Below, piece by piece: positions 1 through 8,166 of a DNA stretch of 64,000 nucleotides. Source of the DNA: Soonwooa buanensis (GTDB lineage Bacteria > Bacteroidota > Bacteroidia > Flavobacteriales > Weeksellaceae); NCBI RefSeq assembly GCF_900167905.1, contig NZ_FUYZ01000002.1, forward strand, positions 186,001-250,000, read 5' to 3'. The notes beneath the pieces are model-generated. The model did not search any database, had not been told where the DNA came from, and worked only from the letters and a program-made list of their open reading frames with translations. Position 1 is the stretch's first letter. Every line of letters begins with the position of its first letter. Both the position numbers and the translations under genes were made by a program.

Positions 1-165
1 GTTGTTGGGAAAGTGGATGTTGATAATAATCAAAATATATCAATGGAATATGGCATCAGAAATATTCCAACACTATTAATTTTCAAGAACGGAGAAGTGG
101 TTGATAAGTTAGTTGGTGTTAGCCCGAAAGAGCTAATTGCTGAGAAACTTTCAGCACACATGTAA
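1..165 (+). CDS. Thioredoxin, C-terminal part (partial)
   Basis: The window opens inside this gene; 54 residues and the stop are visible. The fragment contains the VDVDNN segment after the active-site helix, the cis-proline signature RNIPTLLIFKNGE and a final helix ending at TAA, all typical of the thioredoxin fold. The CxxC active site lies upstream of the window and cannot be checked, so the fragment could belong to a thioredoxin-like protein rather than housekeeping thioredoxin. A hairpin terminator follows 20 bases after the stop, so this is the last gene of its transcript. It lies outside the integrated element, on the left chromosomal side. Confidence 0.85.
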   Translation, partial: VVGKVDVDNNQNISMEYGIRNIPTLLIFKNGEVVDKLVGVSPKELIAEKLSAHM

Positions 166-185
166 AAAAAATAATACTGAAAATG

Positions 186-217
186 AACGCTTTCCTAATA
201 GGAGAGCGTTTTTTTTG
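186..217 (+). terminator. Rho-independent terminator after thioredoxin
   Basis: A stem of AACGCT...AGCGTT with further pairing toward a small AT loop is followed by a run of eight T. It sits just after the thioredoxin stop and before the tRNA-Asp promoter, so it insulates the two units. Confidence 0.85.
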
Positions 218-224
218 TAAAAAA

Positions 225-256
225 TTTGTAGGATTAAAATATTGTCGTATTTTTGC
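225..256 (+). promoter_or_regulatory. Bacteroidota sigma-A promoter of tRNA-Asp
   Basis: TTTG at 225-228, exactly 19 bases, then TATTTTTGC at 248-256. This matches the established Bacteroidota -33/-7 consensus (TTTG-N19-TAnnTTTG) perfectly. It reads toward the tRNA-Asp 40 bases downstream. Before the element integrated it presumably transcribed all three tandem tRNA-Asp genes. Confidence 0.85.
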
Positions 257-295
257 AACCACAATAATCAAGGCAATTATGCTGAGGTTGGTTGA

Positions 296-369
296 GATCC
301 GGTAGTTCAGCTGGTTAGAATGCCGCCCTGTCACGGCGGAGGTCGCGGGTTCGAGTCCCGTCCGGATCG
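296..369 (+). tRNA. tRNA-Asp (GTC), copy 1, integration target
   Basis: A full cloverleaf can be folded: acceptor GATCCGG pairs with CCGGATC, the anticodon loop CTGTCAC gives anticodon GTC between stems CCGCC and GGCGG, and the T arm GCGGG-TTCGAGT-CCCGT follows. The discriminator is G and CCA is not encoded. The gene is identical to the copies at 41520 and 41627. Its 3' end forms the left attachment site of the element, which restores the complete tRNA. Confidence 0.97.
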
Positions 370-372
370 CAA
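354..372. repeat. attL core (19-bp direct repeat)
   Basis: AGTCCCGTCCGGATCGCAA covers the end of the T arm, the acceptor 3' strand and three bases past it. The identical sequence recurs at 41473-41491. Integration into tRNA 3' ends by tyrosine recombinases is well established; assignment as attL is an inference from this repeat and the adjacent integrase. Confidence 0.9.
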
Positions 373-470
373 TTACAAATACAAAGTAATATAATATGCT
401 GTAAAATAGATGTTTTACAGCATATTTTGTTTTGTGGGTTATCCAAAGAATGTCATAATATCGCAAGATG

Positions 471-520
471 TTAGTGACCTATTCAGTGACTTAAATTACA
501 TTGACAAAAAGGTCACTGAA
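471..520. repeat. Left arm-type repeats of the element
   Basis: The 24 bases at 471-494 contain AGTGACCT and AGTGACTT separated by four bases. They match 22 of 24 bases of 41395-41418 near the right end. An inverted partial copy, GGTCACTGAA, lies at 511-520. Repeats just inside both ends beside an integrase gene are what arm-binding sites of a tyrosine recombinase look like; they could also be operator sites for the integrase promoter. Confidence 0.6.
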
Positions 521-618
521 AACTTAGGAGAAAGCTTGTTCAAAGGCTTTTTCAAAATTTGAATATCTTGTGGTAAGATCGAAATAGTAATAGTTTCAAT
601 TCTTAAAGACACCACGAT

Positions 619-1863
619 ATGAACAAGACTTTTAATCTTCTCTTCTATGTGAAGAAAGCCAAAGTTAACACAGTTGGTAAAGCACCAATCTATGTTCGCA
701 TGACATTGGATGGACAAATATCAGAGCTTAGCACCAAACGCACTATTTCACCTCAAAAATGGAATTCTACAGCACAACGAGCATCTGGTTCATCGGAGGA
801 AATTAAAGCTCTTAATTTCTACCTTAAATCGTTTGAACAAAAGATTTACGATGCATATCATTGTTTATTGCGAGAGAAAAACCTCATCACTTCACAAGAT
901 TTGAAAAATCATTTGCTTGGCGTTAAGGAACGAAGCAGAATGTTGGTGTCAATCTTCGAAGATCACAACAATCGAATGGCGCAGCTTCTTGACAAAGAAT
1001 TCTCAAAAGGAACCCTTCAACGTTACAAAACTTGTTTGTCACACCTTAAAGATTTCCTTAATTTAAAATTTCATGTTAATGATATTGCAATCACTAAAAT
1101 TGATTTAGCATTTATTAATGATTTCGAATTTTATCTAAGAACAAAACCAATTAAACCTTGCGCCAATAATTCTGCAGTAAAGTACATCAAGAACTTTGGA
1201 AAGATTATTCGGATATGCTTGGTGAATAGATGGCTTAGTTTTGACCCTTTTATGGGATATAGTTCTAAATTATCCGAAGTTAATCGTGGTTTTTTAGATG
1301 AAGCAGAATTACTATGTTTGGAAAATAAAGAATTCTCAATCGAACGAATTGAACAAGTTCGAGATATCTTTGTTTTTAGTTGTTATACGGGGCTTGCATT
1401 TATAGATGTATGGAACTTAACTACTGATAATATTGGGATAGGTCTGGATGCAAATAAATGGATTTTTACTTCACGTCAAAAAACAAAAATAGCGTCTCAT
1501 ATTCCTCTTTTACCTAAGGCAGAGGCTATTATCCAAAAGTATCAGAACCACCCTCGTTGTGTTTCAAAGAGAAAGTTATTGCCTTTGTTAAGTAATCAGA
1601 AGATGAATGCCTATCTCAAAGAAATTGCAGATCTCTGTGGGATTTCTAAAGAATTGACGTTCCATATCGCTCGTCACACGTTTGCCACAACTGTTACTTT
1701 AGCCAATGGTGTTTCTATCGAAAGTGTTAGCAAGATGCTTGGGCATAAGAGCATAAAAACGACACAGCATTACGCTAAAATTCTTGATAAAAAAGTAGGT
1801 GAAGACATGTTAGCGCTTCAAGTGTTGTTACAAACGAAAAACGATGACGCAAAAATAGGATAA
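619..1863 (+). CDS. Tyrosine recombinase (element integrase)
   Basis: A 414-residue site-specific recombinase with the layout of Bacteroidota integrases: an N-terminal arm-binding domain (about 1-90), a SAM-like core-binding domain (about 105-205) and a catalytic domain (about 220-400). Visible catalytic residues are H349 and R352 in HIARHTF, H376 in LGHKSIKTT and the nucleophile Y385 in QHYAKI. The position of the first arginine is alanine (CYTGLAF, A260); loss of this arginine is known in IntDOT of CTnDOT. The gene points inward from the tRNA-Asp junction and probably mediates integration and excision there. A C-terminal fragment of a close relative lies at 12830-13162. The gene is complete, with no stop or frameshift. 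Confidence 0.93.
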   Translation: MNKTFNLLFYVKKAKVNTVGKAPIYVRMTLDGQISELSTKRTISPQKWNSTAQRASGSSEEIKALNFYLKSFEQKIYDAYHCLLREKNLITSQDLKNHLLGVKERSRMLVSIFEDHNNRMAQLLDKEFSKGTLQRYKTCLSHLKDFLNLKFHVNDIAITKIDLAFINDFEFYLRTKPIKPCANNSAVKYIKNFGKIIRICLVNRWLSFDPFMGYSSKLSEVNRGFLDEAELLCLENKEFSIERIEQVRDIFVFSCYTGLAFIDVWNLTTDNIGIGLDANKWIFTSRQKTKIASHIPLLPKAEAIIQKYQNHPRCVSKRKLLPLLSNQKMNAYLKEIADLCGISKELTFHIARHTFATTVTLANGVSIESVSKMLGHKSIKTTQHYAKILDKKVGEDMLALQVLLQTKNDDAKIG

Positions 1864-2379
1864 AACCACGGAAATATAAAGATTTTTATCTTTGAAGATT
1901 GTTAATTTTAGAATCTACTAATGGTTATGAACATTAATACTTGTTTAAAAGAGGAAAATGAAAATTTCCGAATGTTTAAAAGGAGAAATACAAAGATTGT
2001 AATTTAACACATTTGAAAATTATGATTTTACAAAAGTGAGATTTTAAGATGACTTTAAGATTTTTATATTTGTAGCCAAAGTAATTTTATAGGCATATAA
2101 ATTGCAGGTCAAGTTCACACCATATTTTCTAAAAAACGTCTAATAATTATGATCAACTATCTTTGGACTAATATAGATAGCTTGTGAAAAAGTAATATTC
2201 AAGTGTGGCCTCAATTGGAACAAATGTTCAATTTAAAACCGAGCGAAGCCGATGCTTTTTCAGATTGTATAAATTAAAGAAAAAAACAATATGAAAAGCA
2301 GCGGCGGATAAATATTACAAATCTTTCTCTTAAATATATAATCCCGCATTTTGCCAATACCAAGTTAGCTGCATGCTTA
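1864..2379. other. Gene-free stretch after the integrase
   Basis: About 500 AT-rich bases without a convincing gene. A short open stretch at about 2207-2277 reads VWPQLEQMFNLKP and then stops; it may be the tail of a lost gene, but it has no start and no recognisable family. No RNA gene or terminator hairpin was recognised. Confidence 0.5.
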
Positions 2380-2981
2380 TTATTTTTTTAACATAAGCAT
2401 TAATACTCTTGGAATTGAGGTTTCATTATCAAAGTATTCATTTATATCAAGTAATTTCAAGTTATTCTTCTTAGCTAAATTTGTATATTCAGAAATATGA
2501 TGAATAAATGATGAAACTTCTTGTTCACCATTTTTTTTGATCCACTATATTGCTTGAATGGGTGAAATTCACCGATATAAATAATTCCATCTGATTTTAG
2601 GTAATCATTCATTAATTGAAAAATTCTTTCAATGTTTTCAATGTGTTCTTAAACTAAACTAAAAACAATTAAATTAAATATTTTTTCGGTGAAATTCCAT
2701 TCTTGATTTATATCGAGGTTCAAAAATTTTACCTTCTTGTTGTCAATTTTCTGGTTTGCTATTTGTAACATTTCATCAGATAAGTCAATAACGAGAATAT
2801 TTTCTCCCTTATTTATAAGCCATTCCGTATTTTTCCCACTTCCACAACCAATTTCTAAAAAGTTTTTAAAATTTATATTATTTAAATTTTCTCTTAAAAC
2901 TTTGGTTTCTAAATCTCTAGTTTTATTTAAATTATCGTCATATTGATTTGCCCAATATTTATACGCCTCTTCTGCATGCAT
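2380..2981 (-). pseudogene. Class I SAM-dependent methyltransferase, broken
   Basis: The first 110 residues carry motif I (FLEIGCGSGKNTEWL), the acidic end of strand 2 (ILVIDLSDEML) and the post-motif region of a class I methyltransferase. A TAA at 2649-2651 ends the frame after FSLV, where relatives usually continue with LEHIE. In the same frame beyond the stop, EHIENIERIFQLMNDYLKSD can be read. A second lesion follows in a run of eight A (minus strand, near 2531-2538): one more A would restore the frame to the natural end, which reads IPRVLMLMLKK and stops at 2380. Two independent lesions make this a pseudogene. The original substrate cannot be told. Confidence 0.8.
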
Positions 2982-3094
2982 ATTTGTTCACAATATATCT
3001 ACTAGTATTGTGAAAAGCTTGCAGATAACTAAAAATTAGCACAACTTTAATTATTTAACCATTTTGAAAATCTTACACTTAATAGGGTGTTGAT

Positions 3095-3910
3095 TTAATA
3101 AGTCTGCAATACCGACGTAGTCAAAGTCGTTTGTGCCATATCATTGGAAAGACTTATTTGATCCATAGCTTTACCTATACCTAATTTTGTTGATGGAACA
3201 GATGTTAAATTAAGGTTACGATTAGCGCATGCCGCTCTTACTGTATAGATTCCTGGTGAAAGTTCGTCTAAAGTAACATTAAGATTGTATACCTTGTACG
3301 CGCCAGATGGACCTCTTACTACATCATTTCTTACAGCTTTAAGCTGTTCGAGACCTCCGTCTTTGGAGACGAAGATACCACAGGCAAAGCTAGCTGAAGA
3401 TGTTGTATTAGCAGTTATTTGTACCACGGTTTGCAAAGATAATATTGCCTTAGATTTATTATCTGATTTAGTAACGGTGAAAACATCTTTAGCATTTTTT
3501 ATCCATGCCCAGTTTTTTTTGGTAGAATCATTATTAGGATTTGGTGCTGTAAAGCTTTCATTTAAGACATACTGGGCTGCAAGATTGTTTTTATCAAATT
3601 CAACTCCTTCAGTGTCTTTGACAGTATTTAAATAAAATAAAGATAAACTCCCTGTTCCTTTAGCTATTTGTACTGTTTTCCACGAGTCGGTCAATATCTG
3701 GTTAGGTAATACGGTTTTTACTTTGTAAAGTTGTCCCATCGAACCTGAGTTTCCTTTGATAAGATCCGTTCCCTCGACTCGCAATTCTTTGCGTATATTA
3801 AGATCTCCATTAACATCAAGCATTTTTTGAGGAGATGTTGTATTAATCCCTACTTGCGCTTTTAATGCTATATTTATAAAAATTCCTAATATGTACAGTT
3901 TATTTTTCAT
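3095..3910 (-). CDS. Exported protein of tandem triplet, third member
   Basis: A 271-residue protein with a signal peptide ending at ALKAQ, then the module VGINTTSPQKMLDVNGD and RKELRVEGTD that is shared with its two upstream neighbours. The middle is variable. The C-terminal half carries FACGIFVSKDG and IYTVRAACANR, matching CGIF and AC motifs in the other two, so one conserved cysteine pair may form a disulfide. The VGI-T-P-LD-NGD module is common near the N-terminus of Bacteroidota surface and tail-fibre-like proteins. It is the last gene of the operon, one base after its neighbour. No type IX sorting domain is visible. Function unknown. Confidence 0.8.
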   Translation of the reverse strand: MKNKLYILGIFINIALKAQVGINTTSPQKMLDVNGDLNIRKELRVEGTDLIKGNSGSMGQLYKVKTVLPNQILTDSWKTVQIAKGTGSLSLFYLNTVKDTEGVEFDKNNLAAQYVLNESFTAPNPNNDSTKKNWAWIKNAKDVFTVTKSDNKSKAILSLQTVVQITANTTSSASFACGIFVSKDGGLEQLKAVRNDVVRGPSGAYKVYNLNVTLDELSPGIYTVRAACANRNLNLTSVPSTKLGIGKAMDQISLSNDMAQTTLTTSVLQTY

Positions 3911-3911
3911 A

Positions 3912-4796
3912 TTATGGGGTTATTATGGGACTGAAATTTTGAGGTATTTCATATACGTCAACTTTTAAGGAAGATTGAGTCATGAAGTTATTCATGTTTG
4001 TTACTCCAGATGCCGCTGGACTACCAATTCCAATTGTTCCCGACTGGTTAATAAAATTTAGTCTAGCACAAGCTACCTTTACGGTATGTGTACCTGTAGA
4101 GAGATTGTCTACAGCTCCTATCTGAGTATGGGTTACAAATCCTGAAGCATTAGAATTTGTAACGCCATTTATACGAAGACTTTTTAAAATATCATCTACA
4201 AAAATTCCACAAGCATATTTAGTCGTCGCTGTGGCACTACTACCTCCAGTATTCTGAACAACTGTCTCGAATAAAAAGTAAGTTGTGCTAGTAGTGCTAT
4301 TAACAGTAAATTGTTTACGAAGACCACTGATCTCCTTATAACGATTTACACTATTGGTAAGAGTTGTAAAATTAGCGGTAGGAACTAAGTCTGTGCTTGC
4401 GATTGCTCCACTCACATCAGCATTACTTGCCGCGAAACTTATACCTTGGCCCGTAGTTCCACTTCCATTTGAGTTTGTTCCTACCGTGAAATCTCGAAAA
4501 GAATCATTAAAAATCAAGTAGTATTTATTTACCTCATAATCTGGCACTCTTAGCGTTTTCCATACTGGAGATAAACCTGGGCCTTGCGAAACTAGTATCT
4601 GCCCATCCTTCCCGGGACTAGGATTACCGCTCGCATCTGCTGTATACAATTTTTTGCGTATACTTACGTCCCCGTTAACATCTAATACAGATTGTGGAGA
4701 TCGTGTTCCAATTCCTATTTTTCCCGTTTGAGCATAATTGGTAAAGATGCAGGCAATAAAAAATAAAAAGCCAGCAATTTTCTTTTTTTTAATCAT
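3912..4796 (-). CDS. Exported protein of tandem triplet, second member
   Basis: A 294-residue paralogue of its neighbours. It has a lysine-rich start and signal peptide (to TNYAQ), then GKIGIGTRSPQSVLDVNGD, RKKLYTADAS and a GQILVSQG segment shared with the first member. The C-terminal half has YACGIFVDDIL and HTVKVACARLN and ends with a strand resembling SLKVDVYEI. The middle is rich in Ser, Thr and Asn and probably beta-stranded. It lies two bases after the upstream gene and one base before the downstream gene, so the three are almost certainly one transcript. Function is unknown; a surface adhesin or fibre subunit is a guess. Confidence 0.8.
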   Translation of the reverse strand: MIKKKKIAGFLFFIACIFTNYAQTGKIGIGTRSPQSVLDVNGDVSIRKKLYTADASGNPSPGKDGQILVSQGPGLSPVWKTLRVPDYEVNKYYLIFNDSFRDFTVGTNSNGSGTTGQGISFAASNADVSGAIASTDLVPTANFTTLTNSVNRYKEISGLRKQFTVNSTTSTTYFLFETVVQNTGGSSATATTKYACGIFVDDILKSLRINGVTNSNASGFVTHTQIGAVDNLSTGTHTVKVACARLNFINQSGTIGIGSPAASGVTNMNNFMTQSSLKVDVYEIPQNFSPIITP

Positions 4797-4798
4797 TG

Positions 4799-5614
4799 TT
4801 AATTACTATAGATTACTAATTCGGCGACATCTACTTTTAAAATAGATCTTAACAAAAAAGCATTCGATTGATTATTTGCATTAGAAATATTTACTCCAAT
4901 ACTCATCGAATTATTACTATTACTTGTATATACTTTTCGGCACGCTACATCTATGGTATAATTTCCGACAGGTATATTTATCTCATTGTAATTCAGTGTG
5001 TAAATTCCTTGCATGGGAGTGCTGTTATCTATTGTTATTAGACCATCCGGGCGTAATGCTGCTAATACATTGTTTTTGAAAATACCACAGATATATCTAG
5101 TGGATTGTCCTGCTCCAGACGATGATGTATTTTGTATTTCAGCTCCTGTTTGCAATTGGTAAGTAATATTGTTGTTTGCATTTTTGATCTCAAGATTAAA
5201 TGATAATCCTGCAATTTTATTCCATGATGCAGATAAGGTTTCACCCACCACACTTGTTTCAGGGGACAATACTGAGCTCGAGAAATTTGCTGCAGCAATT
5301 CCTGCTTGATCTGATTTTAAATAGGTGTTGACAAGCCTGTATTGTTTATCTTCCATAAAAGGTACAGAAACACCTTTCCAAGCAGGAGAAAAATTGTTGC
5401 CTTGTGAAACAAGTACCTGTCCCACGAGACCAGGGTCTCCATTTGTTGTATCCGTACCTCCAACTTTTAATTCTTTACGAACGAACAAATCACCATTAAT
5501 GTCCAATGTTGACAATGGTTTAGGAGTACCTATCCCAACTTGTGCATTTAAACCAGTAGATAATTGCAAAAAAATAATAATAGAAAAATTTTTTCTGTTT
5601 AAAAAAAATCGCAT
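4799..5614 (-). CDS. Exported protein of tandem triplet, first member
   Basis: A 271-residue paralogue that begins the operon. The signal peptide ends near GLNAQ and is followed by VGIGTPKPLSTLDINGD and VRKELKVGGTD. GQVLVSQGNNFSPAWK matches the same place in the second member. The C-terminal half has YICGIFKNNVL, YTIDVACRKVY and ILKVDVAEL. The start at 5614 is chosen because it gives an intact signal peptide. Upstream is 285 bases of AT-rich DNA with a possible -7 box, then an insertion sequence. Three diverged copies in a row suggest expansion within the operon, with different binding partners or a heteromeric assembly. Confidence 0.8.
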   Translation of the reverse strand: MRFFLNRKNFSIIIFLQLSTGLNAQVGIGTPKPLSTLDINGDLFVRKELKVGGTDTTNGDPGLVGQVLVSQGNNFSPAWKGVSVPFMEDKQYRLVNTYLKSDQAGIAAANFSSSVLSPETSVVGETLSASWNKIAGLSFNLEIKNANNNITYQLQTGAEIQNTSSSGAGQSTRYICGIFKNNVLAALRPDGLITIDNSTPMQGIYTLNYNEINIPVGNYTIDVACRKVYTSNSNNSMSIGVNISNANNQSNAFLLRSILKVDVAELVIYSN

Positions 5615-5778
5615 TTTTTATTTTATAATAAATTAAATATTTGTTTTTTGAAGTATTTAAAAGCTTTTTGAATGAAAAAAAAACTTTAAAGTCTCGCCAC
5701 ATTAAAATCTTTATTTCATATTCTTGCAATAAACATTGTAGAGAATAAAATTCGAAATATATAAAGATGTTTTATAAT

Positions 5779-5787
5779 GCAAATATA
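5779..5787 (-). promoter_or_regulatory. Possible -7 box for the exported triplet
   Basis: On the minus strand this reads TATATTTGC, matching TAnnTTTG. No good TTTG lies at the right distance upstream, and the box is 165 bases from the first start codon, so the assignment is weak. Confidence 0.35.
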
Positions 5788-5890
5788 ACAATATTTATTA
5801 ATTTATATGTTAATATTAATTATTACAAATTTTAAGATATAAATACAGCCCTATAAAAATTAAATTTATTTTTTTAAAGTAATTAGTTAA

Positions 5891-5899
5891 TTTATCCTT
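5891..5899. repeat. Target-site duplication of the IS, left copy
   Basis: TTTATCCTT here directly abuts the left inverted repeat; the second copy is at 6878-6886, abutting the right inverted repeat. Confidence 0.85.
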
Positions 5900-6877
5900 A
5901 CCCGTTGTGCATTATGAATTAAGAAATGAAAAGTTGTTCATTTGATTGAAAATCAGTAAATTGGATTAGCTATAAAGCATTTGCAATGAACAACTTAACT
6001 GCAAATTACGAAAGAATTTTGGAAATTCTTCGAAAAATATCTTCAGAAACACTTTTATCCTATCAAAGACGGGCGCCGAAGCTGAGTGATTTACAGTTGA
6101 TAAGCCTTTCTTTGACTGCCGAGTATATGGGAATAGATAGTCAAAATCACCTTTTCCGAAATATTCCCAGTTCACTAAAAAGCAAAATAGAGCGAAGTGT
6201 GTATAATCGTCGAAAACATAGACTATCGGGAAAAACTAATAATTTACGTCTACAATTAGTTCGAGTATTTAACGAGTTTGAAACTTACTTCATCATTGAT
6301 AGCATGCCCTTGAAAGTTTGTAAACTTTCCAGAAGTAATAGCTCAAAAATATGTAAAGAATCAGAATATTGTTATCCAAACAGAGGTTTTTGTGCATCTC
6401 AACAAATGACTTTCTATGGTTATAAACTTCATGCGGTTTGCTCTATAGTAGGCGTTTTTCGAAGTATAGACATAAGTCTATCTTCTGTACATGACATCCA
6501 TTATTTAAAAGATATTAAAGATCAATTATCTGATTGCACTTTACTAGGAGATAAGGGATATTTGTCGTCCAATATTCAAATTAACTTATTTAATTATGCA
6601 AATATAAAATTAGAAACACCTAAAAGAATTAATCAAAACGACTATCAACCCCAATTCTACCTTTTCAAAAAGCAACGAAAAAGAATCGAGACGTTATTTT
6701 CGCAATTGTGCGACCAATTTATGTAATACGCAATTATGCTAAAACATTCGAAAGCTTTAAAAAGAGGTTATTGGCTAAAATAACAGCTTTGACAGTTATT
6801 CAGTACATCAACAAAATCTACTTCAATCGAAATATAAATAATTTGAAAATTAATATTATTTAAAATGCACAACGGGT
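5900..6877 (+). mobile_element. IS982-family insertion sequence (978 bp)
   Basis: The terminal inverted repeats are perfect over 14 bases: ACCCGTTGTGCATT at 5900-5913 and its reverse complement at 6864-6877. The ACCC end, the ~1-kb length and the transposase fit the IS982 family. TTTATCCTT occurs directly on both sides (5891-5899 and 6878-6886), a 9-bp target duplication. The intact ends and duplication point to a fairly recent insertion, but the transposase is frameshifted, so this copy would need a transposase in trans. Confidence 0.92.
5986..6863 (+). pseudogene. IS982 transposase with C-terminal frameshift
   Basis: The frame from ATG 5986 gives 246 residues with the DDE catalytic triad visible as D105 (FIIDSMPLK), D189 (LLGDKGYLS) and E235 (RIETLFSQL). 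It stops at 6724-6726 right after CDQFM. Shifting by one base gives IRNYAKTFESFKKRLLAKIT and continues to a natural stop at 6861-6863, just inside the right inverted repeat, as expected for a full-length family member. One base is missing near 6722-6727. The truncated protein lacks only the C-terminal ~45 residues, so residual activity cannot be excluded. Programmed frameshifting is not usual in this family. Confidence 0.85.
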
Positions 6878-6886
6878 TTTATCCTT
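6878..6886. repeat. Target-site duplication of the IS, right copy
   Basis: TTTATCCTT, identical to 5891-5899. Together they show that the IS inserted as a unit and has not recombined since. Confidence 0.85.
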
Positions 6887-8166
6887 ATGTTAATTTGCAC
6901 TTTTTTTGATTTGTTATCTAAAAATGTAAAAAGTGTATTTTAGCAATGTTGTTACAAAGAATAGTATAAAACAATTAATCATACTAATAAAAAAAAACAT
7001 TTTGGGTAATTATTTTGGAGTATACACTTATTATTATATAAAGTTACATTGTTAGTAATTAGCAAGTGCTACTAATCCTAATTTTATAGATAGATATCAT
7101 CTTTACTAAGGAAATCAATTTTCTTTTTCCAAATTATAAATTATTAGCTATGATGTTTTGCAAAGTCTTTTTAGAAACTTATCCAGCTTTTATTTGAGAT
7201 ATCATGCCTTGTGTATATTTGATTAGAAATATGCTGCCGATATTTTTGGAAAAAGTTTAAAGTTTATTCGTTTTCTACAGGGTATATATATGTAAAAAAA
7301 ATGAGACGGTGTTAGCTCTGCTTAATTTTGTTTCATTATAAAGCTCGATACAAAAAGAACTAATTGTTTTATAACGGTCGATCCCAAAGAGGGAGAGATG
7401 CACGTTAAAAATTTCTAATTAATAATTGTAATACGGAAGAGATAAAAAATGTTAAGTTTTTTTTTGGTGAACTTACAGAAAGTGAAGTGATTTTTTGAAA
7501 ACCACAATTTTAACAAAATAGAGAAACAAGGGAAGAAATTTTTCTGACGGCTATATTTATATTTAATTTATGCAAATTAATATAAATTAATCGTGAAAAT
7601 TTTAATTTGCTATAAAAGTATATAATGAAATTTTAATAAAATAGGATGAAAAATTAAACACAAATTATTAATAACGAAAACACTGCGGATAACAAATAAG
7701 TAAACTATTTCTCTATTTGAAAATAAATATTTTTTTCAAGATATATATGAAAATAAAAATACTCCTTACTGCTATAGATGTAAATTCCTTTTAAAACCTA
7801 CACATTTAAAAATTATTTGAGAGACGTAATTATGGATTTAAAAAGTTTTTATTCGACGGTTATTAAATATGTTTTAGTAATGTGGATAATCATTAAATAT
7901 AAGTTATTATAATAATGTAAGTAAATTATATACATTTAGTTTATATTAAATTTAAAAAAAATTGAACTAAACAAAAATTACTCTCTACATGTGAATGATT
8001 CTACTTTTTGAGAGAGTTTAAAAAAGATTAAAGATCTTTAATTTGATATCAAATTTTCTTAAATTCGGAATAGTTAATAACAGCCTTTAATGATCGGAAA
8101 AATGAAGCTTTGGATTTTAAAGAAAAGCTAGAGTTTAAAAAAGATTTTAACGGACATTCCGAGCAA
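6887..8166. other. 1.3-kb AT-rich stretch without a gene
   Basis: No open frame longer than about 30 codons with a family signature was found. An ATG at 7832 opens only 26 codons. At about 8080-8160 an open plus-strand stretch reads FNDRKNEALDFKEKLEF and runs into the end of the TPR gene on the other strand; it has no start and may be a relic. No hairpin terminator or tRNA-like fold was seen. The stretch probably represents decayed cargo. Confidence 0.5.

Noticed and set aside
2207-2277. Short frame VWPQLEQMFNLKP as a gene remnant
   Set aside because: About 25 codons, no start and no recognised family; mentioned only as part of the gene-free stretch.
7832-7912. 26-codon open frame in the 1.3-kb gene-free stretch
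   Set aside because: Too short, no coupling to neighbours, and AT-rich composition makes chance frames likely.
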